A stretch of 7,917 nt of DNA from an uncultured Clostridia bacterium (GTDB lineage Bacteria; Bacillota; Clostridia; RGIG6154): the NCBI GenBank assembly GCA_934457515.1, contig CAKSHV010000057.1:1-7917 (forward strand). The letters are read 5' to 3'. The translations under genes were made by a program, and so were the position numbers. Shown here piece after piece: positions 1-5,752 of this stretch. Within the stretch, counting starts at the first letter, position 1. The number at the start of each line of letters is the position of its first letter. The notes below the pieces were generated by a model. That model had not been told where the DNA came from. It saw only the letters and a list, made by a program, of their open reading frames with translations, and searched no databases.

Positions 1-305
1 CGGCAGGCAAGATTGTCCGCCCGATCGAGCAGCAAAATCAGTGGGGCGTTGACATTGTAAGCACCAAAGCAGGTCCTTCCAAAACTATGGCGCCGCGCGA
101 TGAAAGCACGGTTGAAATCATTCCGATTTCCGCGCCGACCGACGTTGTTGACGATTTAACATCGGTTTACAACCCGCTGGTTGCAAAGCTTGACGGCGAA
201 GGGGAACTGACCATAACCCCCGAGCAGGCACTGCGCGTTATTAAAGTCATGGAGGCTGCATTCGAATCGGCAAAGACCGGCAATGCAATTCACACAAACA
301 TATAA
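1..305 (+). CDS. Gfo/Idh/MocA-family oxidoreductase, C-terminal fragment
   Basis: This is the last ~100 residues of a gene that begins before the window; the reading frame is open from base 3 to the TAA at 303-305. The tail PEQALRVIKVMEAAFESAKT is the typical last helix of Gfo/Idh/MocA dehydrogenases, where a conserved Ser-Ala-x-x-Gly segment follows the 'ALRVIKVMEAA' helix. Family members are cytoplasmic NAD(P)-dependent oxidoreductases acting on sugars, inositols or amino sugars. The nucleotide-binding Rossmann domain and the catalytic Lys lie outside the window, so the substrate cannot be named. A Met at base 87 could look like a start, but the frame is open upstream, the residues before it (for example 'GKIVRPIEQQNQWGVDIV') read as protein, and no ribosome binding site precedes it. 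The gene is followed directly by a hairpin, so it probably ends its own transcription unit. Confidence 0.72.
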   Translation, partial: AGKIVRPIEQQNQWGVDIVSTKAGPSKTMAPRDESTVEIIPISAPTDVVDDLTSVYNPLVAKLDGEGELTITPEQALRVIKVMEAAFESAKTGNAIHTNI

Positions 306-312
306 TCCATTT

Positions 313-344
313 TGAAATTCCGGGATATACATCCCGGAATTTCA
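313..344 (+). terminator. Perfect 14-bp hairpin after the oxidoreductase gene; probable weak terminator
   Basis: TGAAATTCCGGGAT (313-326) pairs without mismatch with ATCCCGGAATTTCA (331-344) around a 4-nt loop ATAC. It begins 8 nt after the preceding stop codon, as expected for a terminator. The downstream T-tract is poor (ATGCATTTAAC), so termination may be partial. The hairpin could instead be a processing or stabilising element in a transcript running into dtd. The strand assignment follows the flanking genes; the structure itself is symmetric. Confidence 0.6.
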
Positions 345-375
345 TGCATTTAACAAACAGGGAGAGTGTTTTATT

Positions 376-831
376 ATGCGCATAACCGTGCAGCGCGTGC
401 GGCACGCCAAATGCCTGGTTGACGGCTTCGTTACGGGCGAAATTAACAAGGGGCTTTTGCTTTTTATCGGCATTCACGAGTCCGACACAAAAGAAATTGC
501 GGACAAAATGCTTGAAAAAATTAAGAATCTACGCATTTTTGAAGACGAAAACGGAAAAACCAATTTAAACGCCGGGGCGGTCGGCGGTGAAGCACTGCTG
601 ATTTCACAGTTCACCCTTTATGCCGACTGCAGAAAAGGTAACCGTCCGAGCTTTACCGGTGCGGCGGCGCCCGCCTTTGCAAACGAGCTTTATGAATATA
701 TGATCAAGTGCGCCGAAACGATGTTTCAAAAGGTCGGCACGGGAAAATTCGGTGCAGACATGCAGATTGAATTGATTAACGACGGACCGTTTACCATAAA
801 TTTGGACAGCGACTTTCTGAATATGAAATAA
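376..831 (+). CDS. dtd: D-aminoacyl-tRNA deacylase (Dtd)
   Basis: Dtd hydrolyses the ester bond of D-aminoacyl-tRNAs (and Gly-tRNA-Ala), recycling tRNA and keeping D-amino acids out of protein; it works as a cytoplasmic homodimer. The 151-residue length matches the family (about 145-150). The active-site motif SQFTLY is at residues 77-82, with the key Thr at 80, followed by the conserved DCRKGNRPSF segment at 84-93. The second motif NDGPFT at 135-140 contains the Gly-cisPro pair (137-138) that screens chirality. The N-terminus MRITVQRV and the block NLRIFEDENGK (51-61) are also typical. The start is supported by GGGAG at 360-364, 11 nt upstream. It is the first gene of an operon with the WYL regulator and ddh; many Firmicutes instead have dtd beside relA. 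No promoter is obvious between the upstream hairpin and the ribosome binding site. Confidence 0.96.
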   Translation: MRITVQRVRHAKCLVDGFVTGEINKGLLLFIGIHESDTKEIADKMLEKIKNLRIFEDENGKTNLNAGAVGGEALLISQFTLYADCRKGNRPSFTGAAAPAFANELYEYMIKCAETMFQKVGTGKFGADMQIELINDGPFTINLDSDFLNMK

Positions 832-844
832 GGCGGTAAAACAA

Positions 845-1816
845 ATGCCAAAGCAATCGCAGCAAAAACTGAAAATTTTATATATTTACAAGTTGCTTTT
901 TGAAAAATCGGACGAGGAAAATCCCGTTTCCACCAAAGACATCATTGCCTATTTGGAAGAAAAGGGCATTTCCGCCGAGCGTAAATCGGTTTATGACGAT
1001 TTGGAAAATCTGCGCACATTCGGCGCAGACATTATATCAAACGGAAAAGCGGGACACTATATCGCCTCGCGCACATTCGAGCTTGCAGAGCTGAAACTTC
1101 TTGTAGACTGCGTGCAGGCAAACCGCTTTATCACCGAGAAAAAAAGTGCACAGCTGATAAAAAAATTGGAAAGTTTAACAAGTAACAACCTTGCCCGCTC
1201 GCTGCAGCGGCAGGTGTATATCACAAACCGCGTGAAAGGTTTAAACGAAAAGGTGTATTACAACACCGACACGCTGCACGAGGCAATCACCCGCAGGCAA
1301 AAAATTGTCTTTCAGTATTTTACCTACACGCCCGACAAGCAAAAAATGCTGAAAAGGGACGGCGGCGGCTACATTGCCTCCCCCTACGCACTGACCGTTT
1401 CGGAGGAAAATTACTATCTGGTTGCCTACTATGAAAAACGGCAAAAAATCACCAATTTCCGGGTTGACCGCATGGAAAACATTCGGATTCTAAACGAGTC
1501 TGTGCCCGACTTAAAATCGGTCGCGGGCGAGAATTTCGACATCGGCGCCTATGCCAAAAAGCATTTTAACATGTTTACGGGCGAAATGAAAACCGTCACC
1601 CTTTCGTGCAGGGCAAGCCTGATTAACGCGGTGATTGACCGTTTCGGCGAAAAGGCGGTTATTATCCCCGAAAATGATGAATATTTCACGCTGAAAGCCG
1701 ACGTAAACGTAAGTCCCGCCTTTTTCTCATGGGTCTTTATGTTCGGCGGCGACATGAAAATAACAGCCCCGTCAGAAGTTGTGACGGACTTTAAACAAAC
1801 ATTAAACCAATTTTAA
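845..1816 (+). CDS. WYL-domain transcriptional regulator with N-terminal helix-turn-helix
   Basis: The 323-residue protein has the layout of WYL regulators. An N-terminal winged helix-turn-helix spans about residues 8-75: KLKILYIYKLLFE, then VSTKDIIAYLEEKGI, then the recognition segment AERKSVYDDLENL at 44-56. A WYL domain follows at about 140-215. Its signature appears as SPYALTVSEENYYLVAYYE (179-197), with Tyr-Tyr-Leu replacing Trp-Tyr-Leu, and KITNFRVDRMENIRI (201-215) with the conserved Phe-Arg-x-Asp-Arg. A C-terminal WCX-like region (about 245-323) follows. WYL domains bind ligands such as nucleic acids or nucleotides and modulate DNA binding; the ligand here is unknown. The ribosome binding site AAGGCGG (830-836) overlaps the dtd stop codon, which suggests coupled translation. 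The gap to ddh is 21 nt. Targets are not evident; regulation of its own operon is possible but unproven. Confidence 0.9.
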   Translation: MPKQSQQKLKILYIYKLLFEKSDEENPVSTKDIIAYLEEKGISAERKSVYDDLENLRTFGADIISNGKAGHYIASRTFELAELKLLVDCVQANRFITEKKSAQLIKKLESLTSNNLARSLQRQVYITNRVKGLNEKVYYNTDTLHEAITRRQKIVFQYFTYTPDKQKMLKRDGGGYIASPYALTVSEENYYLVAYYEKRQKITNFRVDRMENIRILNESVPDLKSVAGENFDIGAYAKKHFNMFTGEMKTVTLSCRASLINAVIDRFGEKAVIIPENDEYFTLKADVNVSPAFFSWVFMFGGDMKITAPSEVVTDFKQTLNQF

Positions 1817-1837
1817 ACAAAAAGGAGAAGAGATAAA

Positions 1838-2830
1838 ATGAGCGATAAAATCAGAATCGGTATTTTCGGATACGGAAATTTAGGAAAAGGCGTTGAATAC
1901 GCCGTTATGCAAAACAGCGACATGGAACTTGCCGCAGTATTTACCAGAAGAGATCCCGCATCGGTTCGCATTGCAACGAAAAACGTGCCTGTTCTTTCGG
2001 CGGACAGCGCAAAAGATATGGCGGATAAAATCGACGTGATGATTCTTTGCGGCGGCAGCGCCACAGACCTGCCGAAGCAGACCCCCGAAATGGCGAAATA
2101 TTTCAATGTAATTGACAGTTTTGACACGCACGCAAACATCCCCGCGCACTTTGACGAGGTGGACAAAGCAGCAAAAGCAGCCGGCAAAACGGCTGTCATC
2201 TCGGTCGGCTGGGACCCGGGCATGTTTTCGTTAAACCGCCTGTATGCAAACGCGGTTTTGCCGAACGGCAAGGACTACACGTTTTGGGGCAAGGGCGTCA
2301 GCCAAGGTCATTCGGACGCGATTCGCAGAATCGACGGTGTGCAGGACGCACGCCAGTACACCGTGCCGGTTGAAAGCGCTTTAAATGCGGTACGCAGCGG
2401 CGAAAACCCTGAACTTACCACCCGCGAAAAGCACACGAGAGAATGCTATGTGGTTGCAAAAGAGGGCGCGGACAAAGAAAGAATCGAGCGCGAAATTAAA
2501 ACTATGCCCAACTATTTTGCAGATTACGACACAACGGTGCATTTTATTTCGCAGGAAGAATTAAATGAAAAACACAGCGGCATCCCGCACGGCGGTTTTG
2601 TGATCCGCAGCGGGAAAACCGGCGAAAACAACTGCCACAAGCACATTATTGAATACAGCTTGAAATTAGACTCGAACCCGGAATTTACTGCCTCTGTCCT
2701 TGCGGCATATGCCCGTGCGGCATACCGCTTAAACAAAGAGGGCGCGACAGGGTGCAAAACCGTTTTTGACATTCCGCCCGCATTTCTTAGCGACAAGTCG
2801 GGCGAAGAGCTCAGAAAAAAACTTCTTTAA
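1838..2830 (+). CDS. ddh: meso-Diaminopimelate D-dehydrogenase (Ddh)
   Basis: Ddh catalyses NADPH-dependent reductive amination of tetrahydrodipicolinate to meso-2,6-diaminopimelate (EC 1.4.1.16). This is a one-step bypass of the multi-step succinylase, acetylase and aminotransferase routes to peptidoglycan and lysine precursors. The 330 residues match the family length. Visible motifs are the Rossmann loop GYGNLG (11-16), the NADP-contacting FTRR (35-38), CGGSATD (71-77), the substrate-site GWDPGMFS (124-131), the hallmark FWGKGVSQGHSDAIRRIDGV (149-168), MPNYFADY (223-230), HGGFVIRSG (251-259) and LDSNPEFTAS (277-286). All are close to the Corynebacterium enzyme as I recall it. AAAGGAG at 1821-1827, 10 nt before the ATG, supports the start. 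It is the last gene of the dtd operon, and a strong hairpin terminator starts 5 nt after the stop. No other lysine-pathway gene is in the window. Confidence 0.96.
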   Translation: MSDKIRIGIFGYGNLGKGVEYAVMQNSDMELAAVFTRRDPASVRIATKNVPVLSADSAKDMADKIDVMILCGGSATDLPKQTPEMAKYFNVIDSFDTHANIPAHFDEVDKAAKAAGKTAVISVGWDPGMFSLNRLYANAVLPNGKDYTFWGKGVSQGHSDAIRRIDGVQDARQYTVPVESALNAVRSGENPELTTREKHTRECYVVAKEGADKERIEREIKTMPNYFADYDTTVHFISQEELNEKHSGIPHGGFVIRSGKTGENNCHKHIIEYSLKLDSNPEFTASVLAAYARAAYRLNKEGATGCKTVFDIPPAFLSDKSGEELRKKLL

Positions 2831-2835
2831 AAATG

Positions 2836-2870
2836 AACAGTTCCCCGCCTCAGCGGCGGGGAATTGTTTT
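2836..2870. terminator. Strong intrinsic terminator after ddh, possibly bidirectional
   Basis: TTCCCCGCC (2841-2849) pairs perfectly with GGCGGGGAA (2855-2863) around a 5-nt loop TCAGC. The stem extends outward through AACAG / TTGTT, including one G-U pair, to about 14 bp. A T-rich tail (TTGTTTT, 2864-2870) follows on the plus strand. On the minus strand the stem is followed by CATTTTTAAAG, so it may also stop transcripts coming from the convergent AraC-family gene. Confidence 0.9.
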
Positions 2871-2938
2871 GTAATCGAAAATTGAAAAGTATGTCGGCGC
2901 TCCCGCATGCCTTTTCCTATTTCTTGCAAAAATGAAGC

Positions 2939-2976
2939 AGGCAGCGAAAAACGAAAGTTTTCGCCGCCTCTTTTTT
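2939..2976 (+). terminator. Second hairpin with T-run in the ddh/AraC convergent region
   Basis: GGCAGCGAAAA (2940-2950) pairs with TTTTCGCCGCC (2958-2968) with a single A-C mismatch; the 7-nt loop can also fold as a C-GAAA-G tetraloop with a shifted register. TCTTTTTT (2969-2976) follows, as in a plus-strand intrinsic terminator, although one already exists ~75 nt upstream. In the minus-strand transcript the mismatch becomes a G-U pair, so the hairpin is complete there and may protect or end the AraC-family mRNA, although its minus-strand T-tract (CATTTTTGC) lies 7-10 nt further on. Confidence 0.6.
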
Positions 2977-3015
2977 GCAAAATTGCCTTTTGCGATCCGG
3001 ACATTTTTACATGCC

Positions 3016-3783
3016 TTATTTATATTTCCCCGGCGTTTCGCCGGTAAACTGCTTAAATTTCCGCGTGAAATAAAACTCGTCGCCGTAGCCGACCAGCTTT
3101 GCCACCTCGCGCACAGTATACTTTTTCTGCAAAAGCAGATATTTTGCGTGCTCCATGCGCGCATTGGTCAAGTCCTGCATGGGCGATATGCCGAACACGT
3201 CGTGATATAAACTGTAAAACCGTGACGGGCTTAAATGCACAAAATCCGCCATCTCTTTCACGCTCCAGTTTTTGCCGTACTCGCCGTGAATTTTTGCCCG
3301 CGCACGGATAAACGCTTCCTCGGTTGCGGCGCTGATGTTCGGCTGTGCTTTTCGGTGAATTTCCCGCGCGGTCACCAGCAAAAGTTCTTTCAAGCCGCAA
3401 TCCATAATATCTGCCGAATAGCGGTCGCGGTGCAGATTTTCAAGCTCTAATTCCTGAATAATCGCCGTAATTTTCCCCGAATTTTTCGCATAATACAGCG
3501 TGTTATACCCTATGCCGCATTTCCTTGCCATTTCGTCCACATTGCCCTCAATATGCAGCCAGTCGTGCACCAAAGGCTCATAGGTTGCCTTGAAATACTG
3601 ATAGCTGTGCCTGTTATACAAAATCACCGCCCCCGGCTCTGCGCGGACAATCTCGCCTTTCACCCAAATGTCTACCGCCGTTAAATACTGAATATAAATA
3701 TACTCGCTGCCGGTGTCCTGTCTTTCCAAGTGAAAGCCCAAATCTTCGGGCCAAAGAGAACGTATTTTTCTGGTATCCATCAT
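3016..3783 (-). CDS. AraC-family transcriptional regulator, cupin-type sensor plus double HTH
   Basis: The 255-residue protein has an N-terminal region (about 15-80) that looks like an AraC-type cupin sugar-sensing domain, including VRAEPGAVILYNRHSYQYF (46-64). A linker follows, then the C-terminal AraC/XylS DNA-binding domain (about 158-255). Its first HTH lies around WSVKEMADFVHLSPSRFYSL (173-192). The second is around YTVREVAKLVGYGDEFYFTR (222-241), ending in the family signature FKQFTGETPGKYK (243-255). Such proteins usually bind direct-repeat DNA half-sites and activate neighbouring carbohydrate genes when the sugar is present. It is divergent from the family 2 glycoside hydrolase, its probable target. 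The first of two adjacent ATGs is chosen because AGGTG (3791-3795) lies 7 nt before it. The effector cannot be deduced from sequence. Confidence 0.92.
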   Translation of the reverse strand: MMDTRKIRSLWPEDLGFHLERQDTGSEYIYIQYLTAVDIWVKGEIVRAEPGAVILYNRHSYQYFKATYEPLVHDWLHIEGNVDEMARKCGIGYNTLYYAKNSGKITAIIQELELENLHRDRYSADIMDCGLKELLLVTAREIHRKAQPNISAATEEAFIRARAKIHGEYGKNWSVKEMADFVHLSPSRFYSLYHDVFGISPMQDLTNARMEHAKYLLLQKKYTVREVAKLVGYGDEFYFTRKFKQFTGETPGKYK

Positions 3784-3801
3784 AATTCATCACCTGCTTT
3801 T

Positions 3802-3830
3802 ATTTTATAAAATACAGTAGAAAAAGTCAA
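3802..3830 (-). promoter_or_regulatory. Sigma-A promoter of the AraC-family gene
   Basis: Reading the minus strand, TTGACT (3830-3825) and TAAAAT (3807-3802) are separated by exactly 17 bp, close to consensus. The -10 lies inside a perfect 14-bp palindrome TATTTTATAAAATA (3801-3814). The predicted transcript start near 3795 would fall at the ribosome binding site, leaving a leader of only about 12 nt. Confidence 0.7.
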
Positions 3831-3846
3831 GTGTTAAATAGAAAAA
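3818..3846. repeat. 8-bp direct repeat with 21-bp period, candidate AraC-type operator
   Basis: TAGAAAAA occurs at 3818-3825 and again at 3839-3846, exactly 21 bp apart, or two helical turns. Direct-repeat half-sites about 21 bp apart are the known binding geometry of AraC itself. The first copy overlaps the -35 edge of the regulator's promoter, and the second lies just upstream of the hydrolase gene's core promoter. An inverted repeat AGAAAA/TTTTCT (3840-3845 / 3851-3856) overlaps the second copy. The region is A/T-rich, so chance is not excluded. Confidence 0.4.
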
Positions 3847-3869
3847 AACATTTTCTTTTTGTGTTTTTA

Positions 3870-3878
3870 TGCTAAAAT
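3870..3878 (+). promoter_or_regulatory. Extended -10 promoter of the glycoside hydrolase gene
   Basis: TGCTAAAAT is an extended -10 element (TG-n-TAAAAT, hexamer 3873-3878). The positions 16-17 bp upstream (TTTTCT/ATTTTC) are a poor match to a -35, as expected for a promoter that needs an activator. The start of transcription would be about 3885, giving a ~33-nt leader with AAGGAG at 3902-3907. No catabolite-responsive element was recognised in the gap. Confidence 0.55.
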
Positions 3879-3917
3879 AGGAGTATAAAGTTAAAAAAAG
3901 AAAAGGAGTTTTGCACA

Positions 3918-5675
3918 ATGAGCACAGAAAATATGCCCCGCGCGGAGCACCCGCGCCCGCAGTTTATGCGCGAAAACTGGATAAATCTAAACGGCGAATG
4001 GGAATTTGAAATCGACAATGGCGAAAACGGTATGGATTTGCATTTTGAAAAAAAACATCTTTCTGAAAAAATTGTTGTGCCGTTTTGCCCCGAAAGCCGC
4101 CTTTCGGGCATTGGGCAGACCGATTTTATGAATTGCGTTTGGTACCGCCGCGACATCACTGTTCCGAAAGAATGGAAAGGAAAAAACATTATTTTGCACT
4201 TCGGCGCTGTGGACTACCATGCCTATGTGTATGTAAACGGCGCTTTAGCCGGCGAGCACAAGGGTGGCTACACCTCGTTTTCGTTTGACATCACAAATCT
4301 TTTAACCGATAAAGAAAACTACATTTCGGTTTGCGCAATTGACCACATCCGCACCCACAAGCAGCCCTCAGGCAAGCAAAGCGTCGAATTCGATTCACAT
4401 GGCTGTTTCTACACCCGCACCACCGGTATTTGGCAAACCGTTTGGTTGGAGGCCTTAGATAAAGCGCACATTAAACGCGCGCAGTTTTACCCAAATCTTG
4501 CAGAATGCAGTGTTCGCATCGACCCTGAAGTTTCCCTTTGTGCCAAAAGCTTAACACTTCGTGCCGAAGCCTCTTTTGAAGGGGCCGCAATGGGTGCAGC
4601 TGAAATCGTTTTGGATGGTTTTGCACCGTCTCTTACCCTATCTTTAAACGAACTGCACCTGTGGGAACTCGGCTGCGGCAGACTGTATGATTTAACGCTG
4701 ACTCTTTTAAATGACGGCATAGAAGTTGACCGCGTTACAAGCTATTTCGGCATGCGCTCGGTGGATTTAACAGACCGTGCGTTTCGCTTAAACGGAAAAA
4801 CCGTGTTTGGCAGATGGGTGCTTGACCAAGGCTTTTATCCCGACGGCATTTACACCGCGCCGACCGACGAGGCGTTAAAAAATGACATTTTATATTCCAT
4901 GCAGCTTGGTTTTAACGGCGCAAGACTGCACGAAAAGGTGTTTGAAGAGCGCTTTTTATACTGGGCGGACAAGCTCGGCTACATGGTTTGGGGCGAACAC
5001 GCAAACTGGGGCTTTGACTTTTTATCTATGAACGACTTAAACTGCTTCCTGCCCGAGTGGACCGAAAGCGTGCGCCGTGATTTTAATCATCCCGCCATCA
5101 TCGGCTGGTGTCCGTTTAACGAAACATGGAATGTAGACGACATTTATCCGCAAACGCAGGAGGGCGTTAACACCGTTTATCACGTAACAAAGGCGCTGGA
5201 TAACACCCGCCCCGTTATTGACACCAGCGGCAACTACCATTCCGGCGCAACCGACATTTTCGATGTACACGATTATGAGCAGGACCCGGCAGTGTTTAAA
5301 GAAAATTATGCGCACGCAGATGAGGGCATTGTAAACGACCAAGTTGCGCGCTCGGCACACAAAAACATGCAAACCTACCGCGGCGAACCGCTGTTTGTCA
5401 GCGAATACGGCGGAATCGGCTGGGTTGTAAACCGAAAAGAGGATGACAGCTGGGGTTACGGCAACATGCCCAAAACCGAGGAAGAGTTTATCGCACGCTA
5501 CAAAGGTTTAACCGAAGCACTGTTGGACAACAAAAACGTTTTAGGGTTCTGTTACACGCAGCTTTACGATGTGGAGCAGGAAACAAACGGCCTTATGACC
5601 TATGACCGCAAATTTAAATTCGACCCCGAAATTTTCAAAAAAATCAACGAGCAAAAAGCTGCGATTGAGGAATGA
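3918..5675 (+). CDS. Glycoside hydrolase family 2 protein (beta-galactosidase / beta-glucuronidase-like)
   Basis: This is a 585-residue cytoplasmic hydrolase with no signal peptide and the three-part GH2 core. A sugar-binding jelly-roll comes first (about 12-180; LNGEWEFEID at 24-33, VWYRRDITVP 74-83, HAYVYVNG 101-108, GGYTSFSFDIT 116-126, TTGIWQTVWLE 168-178). An immunoglobulin-like domain follows (about 182-282), then a TIM barrel (about 283-580). The expected acid/base is Glu402 in GWCPFNETW (396-404), and the nucleophile is Glu496 in FVSEYGGIGW (493-502). The block GFNGARLHEKVFEERFLYWA (331-350), with LGYMVWGE after it, replaces the usual 'R-x-S-H-x-P' GH2 signature. Together with YTQLYDVEQETNGL (546-559) it marks a subgroup of uncertain substrate; 'beta-galactosidase' should be read as a family label. 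AAGGAG (3902-3907) supports the start. Expression is probably controlled by the divergent AraC-family gene. No transporter is adjacent. Confidence 0.92.
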   Translation: MSTENMPRAEHPRPQFMRENWINLNGEWEFEIDNGENGMDLHFEKKHLSEKIVVPFCPESRLSGIGQTDFMNCVWYRRDITVPKEWKGKNIILHFGAVDYHAYVYVNGALAGEHKGGYTSFSFDITNLLTDKENYISVCAIDHIRTHKQPSGKQSVEFDSHGCFYTRTTGIWQTVWLEALDKAHIKRAQFYPNLAECSVRIDPEVSLCAKSLTLRAEASFEGAAMGAAEIVLDGFAPSLTLSLNELHLWELGCGRLYDLTLTLLNDGIEVDRVTSYFGMRSVDLTDRAFRLNGKTVFGRWVLDQGFYPDGIYTAPTDEALKNDILYSMQLGFNGARLHEKVFEERFLYWADKLGYMVWGEHANWGFDFLSMNDLNCFLPEWTESVRRDFNHPAIIGWCPFNETWNVDDIYPQTQEGVNTVYHVTKALDNTRPVIDTSGNYHSGATDIFDVHDYEQDPAVFKENYAHADEGIVNDQVARSAHKNMQTYRGEPLFVSEYGGIGWVVNRKEDDSWGYGNMPKTEEEFIARYKGLTEALLDNKNVLGFCYTQLYDVEQETNGLMTYDRKFKFDPEIFKKINEQKAAIEE

Positions 5676-5720
5676 TAAAGAAGCCGCACCAAATCGGCGC
5701 AGACTTACCTAATAAAAAAC

Positions 5721-5752
5721 GCCCTGCACTTTCCGTGCAGGGCTTTCCTTTT
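5721..5752. terminator. Bidirectional terminator between the GH2 gene and mreB
   Basis: GCCCTGCAC (5721-5729) pairs perfectly with GTGCAGGGC (5735-5743) around a 5-nt loop TTTCC. The plus strand continues TTTCCTTTT (5744-5752) and the minus strand continues GTTTTTTATT, so both convergent genes can end here. The plus-strand T-tract overlaps the first bases of the mreB stop codon. Confidence 0.92.

Noticed and set aside
87..305. Independent 72-residue gene starting at the ATG at base 87
   Set aside because: The same frame is open to the window start with family-like sequence, and there is no ribosome binding site before base 87.
301..306. TATAAT as a possible dtd promoter -10
   Set aside because: It overlaps the stop codon of the oxidoreductase gene, and the bases 17 bp upstream (CGGCAA) are not a -35; likely chance in an A/T-rich spot.
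1813..2271. 152-codon open frame on the minus strand
   Set aside because: It lies wholly antisense to ddh, which has full family motifs; the translation shows no recognisable domain and looks like a shadow of the other strand.
2850..3400. Overlapping minus- and plus-strand open frames across the AraC gene end and the convergent gap
   Set aside because: They overlap the well-supported AraC DNA-binding domain and the hairpins, have low-complexity Arg/Lys/Phe-rich translations and no ribosome binding sites.
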